DNA of 64,000 bases from an uncultured Muribaculaceae bacterium (GCA_947381945.1 CANCXM010000006.1:1-64000), one strand, 5' to 3'; positions 42,734-52,511 are shown, counted from the first letter of the stretch. The notes: generated by a model not told the origin, from the letters alone. A program made the numbers and translations.

Positions 42734-45700
42734 TTATTTCTCCTCGCTGCGGTTAATGTAACGGTAGACGAGCGGGACAATGAAAATATTGAGGACTGTA
42801 GATGTCAGAAGACCTCCAAGAATCACTATGGCCAGAGGCGACTGAATCTCATTACCGGGTTTATCACCATTAACAGCCAATGGGATGAGTGCAAGAGCCG
42901 AACTCAAAGCCGTCATCAGAATAGGGTTGAGACGGTCAGCCGAGCCATGCATAATGCGTTCATGCAGACTGACTCCTTCGGCGCGCAACTGGTCATATCG
43001 CGACATCAGCAGCATACCGTTGCGGGTGGTGATGCCAAGCAGGGAAATGAAACCAATGATTGCAGGAATATTGAGTTCACCACCGGTTAGGCGCAGAAGA
43101 ATCACCCCGCCGATAATGGCCAACGGCATATTCAAGAGAATCACCAGCGACTGGCTGACGCTGTGGTACTGACCGTAAAGGAGCAGGAAGATGATTATCA
43201 ACGCGACGAGCGAAACGAGGGCAAGAGTAGCCGAAGCCTTGGCCTCATTCTCAAACTGTCCGCCATAGCTTATGAAATATCCTTCCGGAAGAGTGATTTC
43301 CGACTCAATAGCCGAACGGATGTCATTAACTGTACCGCGCAAATCACGGTCTGCCACGTTGGCTGAAATCACGATGCGACGGCTGACATTTTCACGGTTA
43401 ATCGTATTAGGACCTGTCGTGGAAACAATTTCCGCAACCTCACTCAACGGGACCTTGCCCTTGTCGGTGTCAATGACAAGATCAGAAATCTCCTCCATAG
43501 AGCTGCGGCTTTCAGGAGCCATACGCAGAGTGAGATCGTAGGGAAATCCGTTTTCATACACTTGGGAAACTTTTTCGCCTGCAAGCGCCACATTTATAAA
43601 ATCAGCGAATTCACCCATTGTCACACCATAGTAGGCAAGCATGTCGCGCTTGGGACGGATGTCGAGCTGCGGACGTTCAACCTGTTGCTCAATATTCACG
43701 TCAACGACACCTTCGACTTCCGATATGCTGTGTTTGACCTGATTTCCGATATTATACAACTTTGCAAGATCATCACCAAAAAGCTTTATGGCAATCTGGG
43801 CTTCAGTACCCGAGAGCATAGCGTCGATTCGGTGTGAAATCGGCTGTCCGATTTCAATATTAACTCCCGGAAGATGCGAAAGCTCATGACGCAAATCTGC
43901 AAGGAGTTCACTGCGTGAACGCCCCTTGTCAAGTTTGTATGGCGCTTCGATTTCCGAGACATTCACTCCGAGTGAATGTTCGTCAAGTTCCGCACGTCCG
44001 GTCTTTCTGGCCGTAAGCGCGATCTCAGGCATGGAGAGTATGATTTTCTCCGCCTCACGTCCCAGACGGTCACTCTCTTCAAGCGATATACCGGGAAGCG
44101 TACTTACATTTATGGTCAATGAGCCCTCGTTAAATGAGGGAAGGAAGCTCCGGCCGAGAGTAAAGAAAATTCCTGTCGCTATGATAAAAAGTGCGGCTGT
44201 CCCAATGAAAAGCGGGCGCGGGCGGTTCATGGCTTTTCCAAGAGCCCGCTCGTAGGCAAGACGTAGCGCACGGGCAAACTTAGGCTCTTTGTCGAGGGCT
44301 TGCATTGCCTTTTTGCTTCCGAGAAGATAGGAGCAAAGCACAGGTGTGACAGTCAGGGCCACTATTGTCGAAGCAACCAATGCCACAATAAAGGATATGC
44401 CTAAGGGTTTGAGCATCTTGCCCTCCATTCCATCAAGGAAGAAAAGCGGCAGGAAGCTCGCCATGATAATGAGGGAAGAATTGAAGATAGGTAATCTCAC
44501 CTCCTTTGAGGCATCGTAGACAATCGAAAGTATGGTTTCTCCGGAGCGATGACGTTCACGGAGACGCTTGTAGACATTCTCGACATCTACAATGGCATCG
44601 TCCACAAGCGAGCCTATAGCGATGGCTATACCTCCGAGGCTCATGGTGTTGATGGTCAGTCCAAGGAAATGGAGCACGAGAACAGTAACGATAATTGAAA
44701 GAGGAAGTGCAACCAGAGAGATTATCGTCGTGCGCAAATTCATAAGGAAGAAGAAGAGCACAACTATAACAAAGATTGCACCGATGAAAAGCGACTCCTG
44801 AAGATTGCCGATTGAAGTAGTGATAAAATCTGATTGACGGAAAATATCGGTGTTCACTGAAACGTCGCCTGGGAGAGTTGCCTTAATCTGTGCAAGACTG
44901 TTCTCAATTTCGTCAGTCAGCTCTATTGTTCCGACCGCAGGCTGTTTGGTTACTGTTACGAGTACTGCTGGTTGAGCGTTGAGTGAGGCTGATCCCAACC
45001 GAGGCTCGGCCGCTCCTACTTTTATGGTCGAAATATCAGACAAGCGCACCTTCGAACCGTCTGATGTACGGATTAGGGAGTTGCCGATGCTCTCCTCGTC
45101 ATTGGTGGAAATATCACCTTTTATAATATACTCATTGCCGTGTTCGTAGATTACACCTCCTGAAGCATTGGCATTCATCTGCGCGACGGCATCACGCACA
45201 TCCTGCAGACCGACACCATAACGCTGCATGGCCTCAGGATGCAGCAGGATCTGATATTCCTTCGCATCGCCACCAATCACACTCACTGAGGCAACGCCTG
45301 AAAGGGAAAGCAGACGCGGACGTATCTGCCTGTCGGCAATCGTGCGCAGTTCTTCCTGAGAGGTAATCGAATCGGCTGTCAGTCCGATTATCATTATCTC
45401 TCCAAGTATTGATGACTGTGGGCCGAGGGTCGGCTTTCCTACCCCGGGAGGAAGATCGCTCTCAATTTCAGAAAGTTTCTCCGAAACAATCTGACGAGCG
45501 AGATACACATCGGTACCCCAATCAAATTCCACCCATACAGATGAAAGGCCGGTAGCGGATGCCGAGCGGACTCGTCTGACTCCGCTCGCGCCATTGACAG
45601 CCGTTTCTACGGGATATGTAATCACCTTTTCAATCTCCTCCGGAGCCATACCGGGAGCCTCAGTCATGACAACTACCGTCGGAGCATTAAGGTCTGGAAA

Positions 45701-45814
45701 GATGTCGACTTCAGTACGGAGAAGCACAATCATTCCATATATAAGCAGGACAACAGACATTACAATGACGGCAATTCTGTTGTCAAGAGAAAACTTTATG
45801 ATTCTGTTGAGCAT
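42734..45814 (-). CDS. Heavy-metal RND efflux pump, inner-membrane subunit (CusA/CzcA family)
   Basis: 1026 residues, twelve membrane helices and two large periplasmic loops, typical of HME-RND pumps. Recognisable segments are VDIFPDLNAPTVVVMTEAPG, GPQSSILGEIM and, in helix 4, AIGSLVDDAIVDVEN (residues about 399-413). That helix differs from the DFG-x3-DGA-x3-VEN of CzcA and from the methionine-rich CusA relay, so the metal cannot be assigned from sequence. It lies 35 bases after the adaptor gene and before the outer-membrane gene, giving an adaptor-pump-duct operon. Confidence 0.92.
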   Translation of the reverse strand: MLNRIIKFSLDNRIAVIVMSVVLLIYGMIVLLRTEVDIFPDLNAPTVVVMTEAPGMAPEEIEKVITYPVETAVNGASGVRRVRSASATGLSSVWVEFDWGTDVYLARQIVSEKLSEIESDLPPGVGKPTLGPQSSILGEIMIIGLTADSITSQEELRTIADRQIRPRLLSLSGVASVSVIGGDAKEYQILLHPEAMQRYGVGLQDVRDAVAQMNANASGGVIYEHGNEYIIKGDISTNDEESIGNSLIRTSDGSKVRLSDISTIKVGAAEPRLGSASLNAQPAVLVTVTKQPAVGTIELTDEIENSLAQIKATLPGDVSVNTDIFRQSDFITTSIGNLQESLFIGAIFVIVVLFFFLMNLRTTIISLVALPLSIIVTVLVLHFLGLTINTMSLGGIAIAIGSLVDDAIVDVENVYKRLRERHRSGETILSIVYDASKEVRLPIFNSSLIIMASFLPLFFLDGMEGKMLKPLGISFIVALVASTIVALTVTPVLCSYLLGSKKAMQALDKEPKFARALRLAYERALGKAMNRPRPLFIGTAALFIIATGIFFTLGRSFLPSFNEGSLTINVSTLPGISLEESDRLGREAEKIILSMPEIALTARKTGRAELDEHSLGVNVSEIEAPYKLDKGRSRSELLADLRHELSHLPGVNIEIGQPISHRIDAMLSGTEAQIAIKLFGDDLAKLYNIGNQVKHSISEVEGVVDVNIEQQVERPQLDIRPKRDMLAYYGVTMGEFADFINVALAGEKVSQVYENGFPYDLTLRMAPESRSSMEEISDLVIDTDKGKVPLSEVAEIVSTTGPNTINRENVSRRIVISANVADRDLRGTVNDIRSAIESEITLPEGYFISYGGQFENEAKASATLALVSLVALIIIFLLLYGQYHSVSQSLVILLNMPLAIIGGVILLRLTGGELNIPAIIGFISLLGITTRNGMLLMSRYDQLRAEGVSLHERIMHGSADRLNPILMTALSSALALIPLAVNGDKPGNEIQSPLAIVILGGLLTSTVLNIFIVPLVYRYINRSEEK

Positions 45815-45849
45815 TTTGGCCGATTATGATAATGAAATGATTACTCTGA

Positions 45850-46995
45850 TTAATGAGAATGTGAATGACCCTCCGGAACGACTGTGGATGTCTCGGCAAG
45901 TCTTACAAAGGTTGTGCCTACAGCAACTACGGAATCACCCTCTGCCACACCATCAATGATTTCAACCCGTTGGCCATCATTCCGTCCTGCTTTTACTGGC
46001 CGTTTTGAATAAGCATGGTCATCCACCTTTATATACACGAATTTTTCGCCTTGCTGTTCTGACAAAGCATCAACCGGCACAGTAACGGCATCAGAGCGTT
46101 GCGAACCGATAAGGAAGACCTCCGCAGGTGTGCCGGGGACTACATCCCCGTGGTTGTCAAACGTGAAATATACCGGAAGATAGCCGGGTGTATTGTCTGC
46201 TCCAGACGTGGATGACGACAGCAATTTACCACCTCTGTCGGCAAGGCTGACAGAATGACCGAGGGAATGTGAAGGAATGAAATTGGCGGTAGAGATTCTT
46301 GGAAGGAAATCCACGTTTCTTGCAGGGAGAAGAGCTTTTAGTGTGAGTCGCTGACTGCGTGCGACGGTCGCGATAGGCTGTCCGGCTTCCACATAAGCCC
46401 CATCATTCACAAGAAGTTCTGACACGACACCGGCAATTGGGCTAACCGCACGTCCGGAAGCCGCCGTCGGGCTATAGGAATTCTTTGCTTCCTCGTAAGC
46501 CTGCAATGCATCATTATACTCTTTTTTTGTGATAAGTCCGTCCTTCAGAAGGGGTGTCACACGGTCGAATTCACGTTTAGCGGCATCAAGCGTAGCCTTG
46601 GCTGTCCTGTTGGCATCTCCACCGGAGACATTCGCTGCCGAGATGGATGCGATTCCTTCTCCAGCCCTCACATTTTTTCCGGCCTCGATACCCGGTGAGA
46701 GCTTCACTATTCCTGAAGTGGGAGCAGCGACAATCGAACGGTCAGTGGCTGCCGGGAGAATTTCACCCGAGACCTTGACTACTTCGCTGAAAGGGGCCTT
46801 CGAAGCCGCTTCTGCTTTTACCCCGAAGCGCGCAGCGTCCTCAGGCGACATAACAATGTCATCATGATGGTCATGAGCATGTTCCTGAGGTTCTTCCTTG
46901 TGATTGTCGGAATGATTATGAGAGCAACTGTTGAAGAGCGCGAAAGCAACAATCGCCGAAGGTATTAAAGTCCTGTACGAAATTGAATAATTCAT
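45850..46995 (-). CDS. Efflux RND periplasmic adaptor, His-rich lipoprotein (CusB/CzcB family)
   Basis: About 381 residues. The lipobox FNSC places the lipidated cysteine at residue 24. It is followed by a His/Glu/Asp-rich stretch with seven histidines within residues 26-44, and the protein ends GHSHSH. These are likely metal-binding ends, more like CzcB-type divalent-metal adaptors than the Met-rich CusB. The core has two lipoyl halves, a helical hairpin (LLKDGLITKKEYNDALQAYE) and a beta barrel. The start is ATG 46995; 16 codons upstream to 47043 would break the lipoprotein signal. First gene of the operon, with a -7 box at 47048-47041. Confidence 0.9.
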   Translation of the reverse strand: MNYSISYRTLIPSAIVAFALFNSCSHNHSDNHKEEPQEHAHDHHDDIVMSPEDAARFGVKAEAASKAPFSEVVKVSGEILPAATDRSIVAAPTSGIVKLSPGIEAGKNVRAGEGIASISAANVSGGDANRTAKATLDAAKREFDRVTPLLKDGLITKKEYNDALQAYEEAKNSYSPTAASGRAVSPIAGVVSELLVNDGAYVEAGQPIATVARSQRLTLKALLPARNVDFLPRISTANFIPSHSLGHSVSLADRGGKLLSSSTSGADNTPGYLPVYFTFDNHGDVVPGTPAEVFLIGSQRSDAVTVPVDALSEQQGEKFVYIKVDDHAYSKRPVKAGRNDGQRVEIIDGVAEGDSVVAVGTTFVRLAETSTVVPEGHSHSH

Positions 46996-47040
46996 GGTTT
47001 GTTGAGTTAGACAATAAAAAACGTCACAAAATTCTATATG

Positions 47041-47048
47041 CAAAATTA
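47041..47048 (-). promoter_or_regulatory. -7 element of the metal efflux operon
   Basis: Minus-strand TAATTTTG, about 46 bases before ATG 46995. No regulator gene lies beside the operon. Confidence 0.45.
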
Positions 47049-47166
47049 ATCATGAATGACATTTTGACTGTTACATAATTTAGAGGATTTCTTGCAAAAT
47101 TCGCAAACATAAGACTATGTCACAAACTTTTTAAAGATGTGGATGCGATTATTCAACGCTTTTTCA

Positions 47167-47174
47167 TAATTTTG
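47167..47174 (+). promoter_or_regulatory. -7 element of the hydrolase-murF-ddl operon
   Basis: TAATTTTG ending 17 bases before ATG 47192. The -33 element is not clear. Confidence 0.5.
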
Positions 47175-47191
47175 TAGGTCAAATTGAATTT

Positions 47192-47962
47192 ATGGACAAA
47201 GATACACGCCTTGAAGGCTTGAAACTACACTATACCGATTCGGAAAAAGGAGACAAGACCATAATCCTGATGCACGGCTGGGGTTGCAACCACACGACGC
47301 TAGCCTCAATCGAGAGAGTGGCTCTTTCTTGCGGCTACCGCGTAATCAATGTCGATTTTCCGGGCTTCGGCTCTTCCGAAGAGCCTGCAGACGTTTGGGG
47401 AGTCGAACAATACACCCGACAGATTGAAGCATTCGTAAAGGAGCTCGGCATCACTTCCCCTATCCTGCTCGGCCACTCATTCGGAGGCCGCGTGGGCATT
47501 CTGTATGCCTCGCGCAATCCGGTAGAGAAACTTATTCTTGTGGATGCAGCCGGTATAAAACCGCGACGTTCCTTGAAATATTATTGGAAAGTCTACTCAT
47601 TCAAGACCATCAAGAGGCTAATGTACCTATTCCTTGGGAAAGAGAAAGCCGAACAGCGCCTTGATACCCGCCGCGCCAAAGCCGGCTCAAGCGATTATGC
47701 CAACGCCACTCCGATGATGCGGCGCATTCTTTCTAAAGTGGTCAATGAGGATCTTTCCGACCGTCTGCCGTCAATACAGGCTCCGACCCTGCTGATATGG
47801 GGCGAAAATGACACCGCCACACCACTTGCAGATGCCAAAAAGATGGAAAAGCTGATTCCGGATGCAGGATTGGTATCATTCCCCGGATGCGGACATTATT
47901 CATTCCTTGACAATCCAGGACAGTTCGCAGCCGTATTGCGCAGTTTCCTTGGAAAAATCTGA
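47192..47962 (+). CDS. Alpha/beta hydrolase
   Basis: 256 residues, cytoplasmic (no signal). Typical fold order: oxyanion segment LMHGWGCNH, nucleophile elbow LLGHSFGGRVG, acid in GENDTATP and catalytic His in GCGHYSFLDNP. The cap domain (KPRRSLKYYWKVYSFK) is lysine/arginine-rich. Substrate unknown. It is first in a plus-strand run with a MurF-like ligase and a D-Ala-D-Ala ligase; from memory, Epsilonproteobacteria also keep a hydrolase beside ddl and murF, so a cell-wall role is plausible. Confidence 0.85.
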   Translation: MDKDTRLEGLKLHYTDSEKGDKTIILMHGWGCNHTTLASIERVALSCGYRVINVDFPGFGSSEEPADVWGVEQYTRQIEAFVKELGITSPILLGHSFGGRVGILYASRNPVEKLILVDAAGIKPRRSLKYYWKVYSFKTIKRLMYLFLGKEKAEQRLDTRRAKAGSSDYANATPMMRRILSKVVNEDLSDRLPSIQAPTLLIWGENDTATPLADAKKMEKLIPDAGLVSFPGCGHYSFLDNPGQFAAVLRSFLGKI

Positions 47963-48020
47963 AAGCCACAGAATTAACACTTCAATTAAGAAATAACCGA
48001 AAAAGACCGTAAAATAAGCT

Positions 48021-49607
48021 ATGCTTGTCTGCAATATTATAGCCATTGTCCTTGCTGCCATCTGCGTGATTTACGAATTCCGCCGTCAACTGATGATGCT
48101 CCAGCAAAACTCCTATCGTAATGAACGGTACAACCGTTGGCTCTCAGCCTCGCAGGACACCACATCAACCATGCGGCTTATCTCCGGCGCAGCCGCCCTC
48201 GCCGCATTGTCGACACTCTCAATCCCGATGGTGTCCATGGGACTTGTAGCCATTGTTTCTATTGTCAATATCTTCAGTCTTGCCGGGAAGAAATACAAGA
48301 AACCACTTGTGATGACAAATCGCGCCAAGCGCATACTCGGAGTAATGCTTACACTTGCGACGCTTCCGGTGGCAGGAGTCATTGTATTCTGCGTGTTGGG
48401 CCATCACTCTCTCGACAGGGCAGCCGTGACAACATTACTCATCTATTGCTTTTCCCCTCTTTTTGTTCTTGTAGCCAACATGCTTCTTAAGCCCGTTGAA
48501 AAGCATATCAACAACAAATACTATAAGGATGCGGAAAGAATCCTGGATTCGATGCCGGACCTCAGGATAATCGGAGTTACAGGCAGCTATGGAAAGACGA
48601 GCACAAAACACTACCTGAACCGTATACTTTCCGAAAAGTATGATGTCATGATGACTCCGGGCAGTTTCAACACGACAATGGGTGTCATCCGCACCATCCG
48701 CGAATACCTCAAGCCTTACAATGAAGTATTCATCGTAGAAATGGGTGCGAAGCAGCCAAACGACATCAAGGAAATCTGCGACCTTGTCCATCCTTCAATC
48801 GGAGTGGTCACCGCCGTTGGCGAACAGCATCTCGAATCATTCAAGACAATAGAGAATGTGCAGCGCACAAAGTTCGAACTGATTGACTCCTTACCCGCCG
48901 ACGGACTCGCAGTCATCAACGACGATTTCCCCTACGTCGCCAACCGCCCCGTGAGCAATGTAGAATGTATCCGCTATGCCGTCTCCGCGACAGGCGCCGC
49001 TCAATACACTGCCGAGGATATTCAATACTCCCCTTCCGGCACCACTTTCACGGTGCTTGCACCTGATGGGAAGCGTCTGCCATTCGCGACAAAACTTGTT
49101 GGAGAATGCAACGTCTCAAATCTTCTTGCTGCAATCATCATCGCCTTGCACATGGAGGTGCCTGTCGATAAAATACGCTATGCCGTGGCCAACATAGAGC
49201 AGGTCGAACACCGCTTGAACATGAAGCGCACCGCAGGTGGTGTCACCATCATCGACGACGCATTCAATTCCAACCCGACCGGCTCAAAGATGGCGCTTGA
49301 TGTTTTGAAAATGATGACGGGAGGCCGTCGCATCATCGTCACCCCGGGCATGATAGAACTCGGCGACCGACAGGAAGAGCTTAATGAGATTTTCGGAGAG
49401 CATATCGCTTCTTCTGCCGATATAGCCATAATCGTCGGAGCCTACAACCGTGATGCTATCGTGGCAGGTGTTGAGAACGGCAAAAACCGTATTGCCCGCC
49501 TCCACAAAGTTGACTCATTCAACGAAGCGCAACAACTCCTCGCAACAATGCTGCAGCCGGGTGACACTATTCTCTACGAGAATGACCTTCCGGACACATT
49601 CAAGTAG
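48021..49607 (+). CDS. Membrane-anchored MurF-like Mur ligase
   Basis: 528 residues. The first about 165 residues are hydrophobic with four predicted helices, in place of the usual MurF N-terminal UDP-binding domain. Then comes the central Mur ligase domain with P-loop GVTGSYGKTSTKHYL, VEMGAKQPNDI and VTAVGEQHLESF, and a C-terminal domain with IDDAFNSNPTGSKMAL and VTPGMIELGDRQEE. MurF adds D-Ala-D-Ala to the UDP-MurNAc-tripeptide; ddl is the next gene, which fits. Missing the usual N-domain and being in the membrane, it may instead act on a lipid-linked substrate; that is inference. Function as the sole MurF cannot be judged here. Confidence 0.85.
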   Translation: MLVCNIIAIVLAAICVIYEFRRQLMMLQQNSYRNERYNRWLSASQDTTSTMRLISGAAALAALSTLSIPMVSMGLVAIVSIVNIFSLAGKKYKKPLVMTNRAKRILGVMLTLATLPVAGVIVFCVLGHHSLDRAAVTTLLIYCFSPLFVLVANMLLKPVEKHINNKYYKDAERILDSMPDLRIIGVTGSYGKTSTKHYLNRILSEKYDVMMTPGSFNTTMGVIRTIREYLKPYNEVFIVEMGAKQPNDIKEICDLVHPSIGVVTAVGEQHLESFKTIENVQRTKFELIDSLPADGLAVINDDFPYVANRPVSNVECIRYAVSATGAAQYTAEDIQYSPSGTTFTVLAPDGKRLPFATKLVGECNVSNLLAAIIIALHMEVPVDKIRYAVANIEQVEHRLNMKRTAGGVTIIDDAFNSNPTGSKMALDVLKMMTGGRRIIVTPGMIELGDRQEELNEIFGEHIASSADIAIIVGAYNRDAIVAGVENGKNRIARLHKVDSFNEAQQLLATMLQPGDTILYENDLPDTFK

Positions 49608-49676
49608 GCCAATAGCTGCTGATTGATTTCTGACAACACATATTTATAATATATTCCACTCTACGATTCAAAGAAA

Positions 49677-50876
49677 ATGAAAACCAACATCGGAGTCTTT
49701 TTCGGCGGACGCTCAACCGAGCATGAAATCTCGGTCATATCCGCTTCGCAGGCAATGCATGCCATCAACCGCGATAAATATGACGTGACACCTATATATA
49801 TATCCAAACAAGGAAAATTCTATACCGGCGACGCGCTTTTTGATGTGGCCAACTACCGCGACATTCCGGCACTTCTTGCTCGTTGCGAAGAAGTCTACAT
49901 GCGTCCTGTCTATGGAGACTACAACCTCTACCGTGCCAAGGCTGCAGGACTTTTCGGCAACAAGGGACCTCTGTCCACGCTTGATGTTGTCATCCCTGTG
50001 CTCCACGGCTCAAACGTGGAGGATGGCATCTTCGAGGGCGTTCTTGAGACTATAGGTATCCCCTACGCCGGTTGCGACACTCTCGCAAGCGCCAACGGCA
50101 TGGACAAGATAACAATGAAGATGATTCTTCGCGAATCCGGTATTCCGGTCATTGACTATGTATGGTTCACCGATAAGGAATGGTTTGCAAAACGCGACGC
50201 ACTGATTGAGAAAATCGAAAGCAAAATCGGCTATCCTGTCATTGTCAAACCGGCCAATCTTGGATCGAGTGTGGGCATCGGACGTGCAGCCAACCGCGAG
50301 CAGCTTATCGAGAAGGTGGACACCGCACAGAAGTATTCTTCTCGCCTCATTGTCGAGCACATGGTCGACAATCTTAAGGAAATCAACTGTTCCGTTCTCG
50401 GAGACTGCGATGAATACCGGTCATCCGTTCTTGAAGAGCCTATCAAAAGTGCGGAAATTCTCTCGTATGAGGATAAATACATGGGCGGAACCAAGGGCGC
50501 GAAAGGTATGCAGGCATCGCAAAAGCGCATTCCTGCCGATCTCCCCGAGGATATGACCAAACGCATCCAATATCTTGCCGGAGAGACATTCCGTGTATTG
50601 AGCTGCCACGGTGTCAGCCGTATCGACTTCATTATCGACGATGACTCGAAGGAAATATTCGTCAATGAAATCAACACCATCCCCGGCTCACTCTCCTTCT
50701 ATCTCTGGGAGGCTACCGGACTGTCGTTTGACAAGCTTATGGACAAACTCGTGCAGCTTGCACTCAAACGCAAACGCGAACAAGGCCTTAAGACGGTCAG
50801 CTACGACCAGAATATATTCTCCCTTTCCGGAGGAGTCAAAGGTGGCGTGAAGGGCGCGAAAGCCCCCCGTCATTAA
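49677..50876 (+). CDS. ddl: D-alanine--D-alanine ligase
   Basis: 399 residues, ATP-grasp. It has the N-terminal GGRSTEHEISVISA, IPVLHGSNVEDG, VKPANLGSSVGIG and the metal/ATP motif FVNEINTIPGSLSFYLWE. Length is somewhat above the usual about 310-370, owing partly to a central insertion and a basic Gly/Lys tail (SLSGGVKGGVKGAKAPRH). It makes the dipeptide used by MurF and lies 69 bases after the MurF-like gene. A second ddl elsewhere in the genome is possible. Confidence 0.93.
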   Translation: MKTNIGVFFGGRSTEHEISVISASQAMHAINRDKYDVTPIYISKQGKFYTGDALFDVANYRDIPALLARCEEVYMRPVYGDYNLYRAKAAGLFGNKGPLSTLDVVIPVLHGSNVEDGIFEGVLETIGIPYAGCDTLASANGMDKITMKMILRESGIPVIDYVWFTDKEWFAKRDALIEKIESKIGYPVIVKPANLGSSVGIGRAANREQLIEKVDTAQKYSSRLIVEHMVDNLKEINCSVLGDCDEYRSSVLEEPIKSAEILSYEDKYMGGTKGAKGMQASQKRIPADLPEDMTKRIQYLAGETFRVLSCHGVSRIDFIIDDDSKEIFVNEINTIPGSLSFYLWEATGLSFDKLMDKLVQLALKRKREQGLKTVSYDQNIFSLSGGVKGGVKGAKAPRH

Positions 50877-50904
50877 TATAATCAGATTTTAAAATGAATT
50901 GCTC

Positions 50905-51081
50905 ATGGGAAGCATCGGTTTCTGGATTGCCTACTGCGTAGGCTTCGGCATACTCGGCGGAGGTCTTTACACATATATGTCCGGGCGTAAAAAAAAGCGC
51001 TGGATCCTTTTTGTCCGGAGCGCTTTGATATACACGGCCTTTGCCTTGGCCTTTGTATGGTTTCTTTACAAGGTTGCCTGA
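50905..51081 (+). CDS. Small two-helix membrane protein
   Basis: 58 residues from ATG 50905 with two membrane helices separated by a basic SGRKKKRW turn, an arrangement predicting both ends outside. Family unknown. It is 28 bases after ddl on the same strand, so it is likely the last gene of the hydrolase-murF-ddl unit. A TTG at 50899 could add two residues. Coding potential is supported by the helix-loop-helix pattern only. Confidence 0.6.
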   Translation: MGSIGFWIAYCVGFGILGGGLYTYMSGRKKKRWILFVRSALIYTAFALAFVWFLYKVA

Positions 51082-51115
51082 AACCGGTGGCCTCTCACAA
51101 CGATAAGGATTTCTA

Positions 51116-51589
51116 TCAGTCATGATGATAAGGCTCTCCACGCATTATCGTCATGGCACGATAGATCTGTTCGGTGAAAAAGAGCCTGACCATCTCATGG
51201 GTAAAGGTCATGCGTGAAAGCGACAGTTTGTCGTCCGCACGCTCGTAAACCTCGCGGGCAAATCCGTAGGGACCGCCTATGACGAAGACAAGGCGCTTGA
51301 TTCCCTGAATCATCCGTCGTTCAATCAGTCCAGAAAATTCGCGTGAGGTGAGTTCTTTTCCGCGTTCATCAAGAAGTGTGACAACGTCACCCGGCTGCAA
51401 CGCGGCAAGTATTGCCCGTCCTTCCTGCTGTTTCTGGGCATCCTCGGTCAGTGCTTTCGAGGATTTGACATCCGGGATGACAGTCAGTTCAACCCCGACA
51501 TAACGGTTTGCACGTTTCAGGAACTCCTCAACGCCACGGGCCACATAGTCGGTAGATGTTTTCCCGACAGCTATAATCACAATTTTCAT
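51116..51589 (-). CDS. rlmH: 23S rRNA pseudouridine-1915 N3-methyltransferase
   Basis: 157 residues, SPOUT-class RlmH. It methylates the N3 of pseudouridine 1915 on the assembled ribosome. Hallmarks are VIGGPYGFAREVYERAD and the near-invariant C-terminus ending MRGEPYHHD. Normal length. It is divergent from nadC with only 34 bases between the two starts. Confidence 0.96.
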   Translation of the reverse strand: MKIVIIAVGKTSTDYVARGVEEFLKRANRYVGVELTVIPDVKSSKALTEDAQKQQEGRAILAALQPGDVVTLLDERGKELTSREFSGLIERRMIQGIKRLVFVIGGPYGFAREVYERADDKLSLSRMTFTHEMVRLFFTEQIYRAMTIMRGEPYHHD

Positions 51590-51623
51590 GAATAATCAAA
51601 TTTTATTAATCTAAGAAAAGGAT

Positions 51624-52472
51624 ATGAAGACTAAAGACGAACTTATCGACGACCTTCTTACCCTGGCATTTGCCGAGGATGTAGGCGACGGCGACCACAC
51701 CACTCTCAGCACCATTCCTGCCGACGAACGAGGCGTGCAGCGTCTCATCGTCAAGGAGGAAGGCATACTTGCAGGCGTTGAAATCGCCCGCAAAGTTTTC
51801 GAGAAATTCGATCCCGAACTTAAAATGACCGTCTACATCAATGACGGAGCTCATGTGAAGCCGGGCGACATAGCCTTCGAAGTCGAGGGAAGTGTCCGTT
51901 CGCTCCTTCAGACAGAGCGAGTGATGCTCAACATCATGCAGCGCATGAGCGGTATCGCCACCCAGACAGCCAAGTACCAGCAACGTCTCGACGGCCTTAA
52001 GACCAAGGTGCTTGACACACGCAAGACCACTCCGGGTATGCGTATGCTTGAAAAAGAGGCCGTGCGCATCGGTGGCGGTTGCAACCATCGCATCGGTCTT
52101 TTCGACATGATTCTCATCAAGGACAATCATGTGGATTTTGCAGGAGGTATCAAGCAAGCTGTCGAAGCCGCCCGCAAATACTGCGCCGAGAAGGGCAAGA
52201 ATCTGAAAATCGAACTTGAAGTCCGCAACGAGGATGAAATCCGTCAGGCACTTGAGGCCGGCGTGGACCGCATCATGCTCGACAATTTCACACCTGAACG
52301 CACACGCGAGGCTGTCAAGCTCATCAATGGAGCCGTCGAGATTGAATCATCAGGAGGCATCACCCTCGACACACTCCGCGATTACGGAGAATGTGGTGTC
52401 GACTTCATCTCCGTCGGTGCGCTCACCCACTCTGTCAAGGGACTTGACATGAGTTTCAAAGCTGTAAAATAA
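51624..52472 (+). CDS. nadC: Nicotinate-nucleotide pyrophosphorylase (quinolinate PRTase)
   Basis: 282 residues; converts quinolinate and PRPP to nicotinate mononucleotide, the third step of de novo NAD synthesis. It has the N-terminal FAEDVGDGDHTT, LDTRKTTPGMRMLEKEAV, GGGCNHRIGLFDMILIKDNH and a C-terminal ESSGGITLDTL. AAAAGGA before the ATG resembles a Shine-Dalgarno. It is ended by a terminator shared with the converging HAD gene. Confidence 0.96.
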   Translation: MKTKDELIDDLLTLAFAEDVGDGDHTTLSTIPADERGVQRLIVKEEGILAGVEIARKVFEKFDPELKMTVYINDGAHVKPGDIAFEVEGSVRSLLQTERVMLNIMQRMSGIATQTAKYQQRLDGLKTKVLDTRKTTPGMRMLEKEAVRIGGGCNHRIGLFDMILIKDNHVDFAGGIKQAVEAARKYCAEKGKNLKIELEVRNEDEIRQALEAGVDRIMLDNFTPERTREAVKLINGAVEIESSGGITLDTLRDYGECGVDFISVGALTHSVKGLDMSFKAVK

Positions 52473-52476
52473 ATTT

Positions 52477-52511
52477 TCAGGAGACTCTGACCTCAGACAG
52501 TAGTCTCCTGA
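52477..52511. terminator. Bidirectional terminator between nadC and the HAD gene
   Basis: A perfect 10-bp stem TCAGGAGACT (52477-52486) / AGTCTCCTGA (52502-52511) with a 15-base loop; TTTT before it (52474-52477) and AAAAA after it suit termination mainly of the minus strand. Confidence 0.7.
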
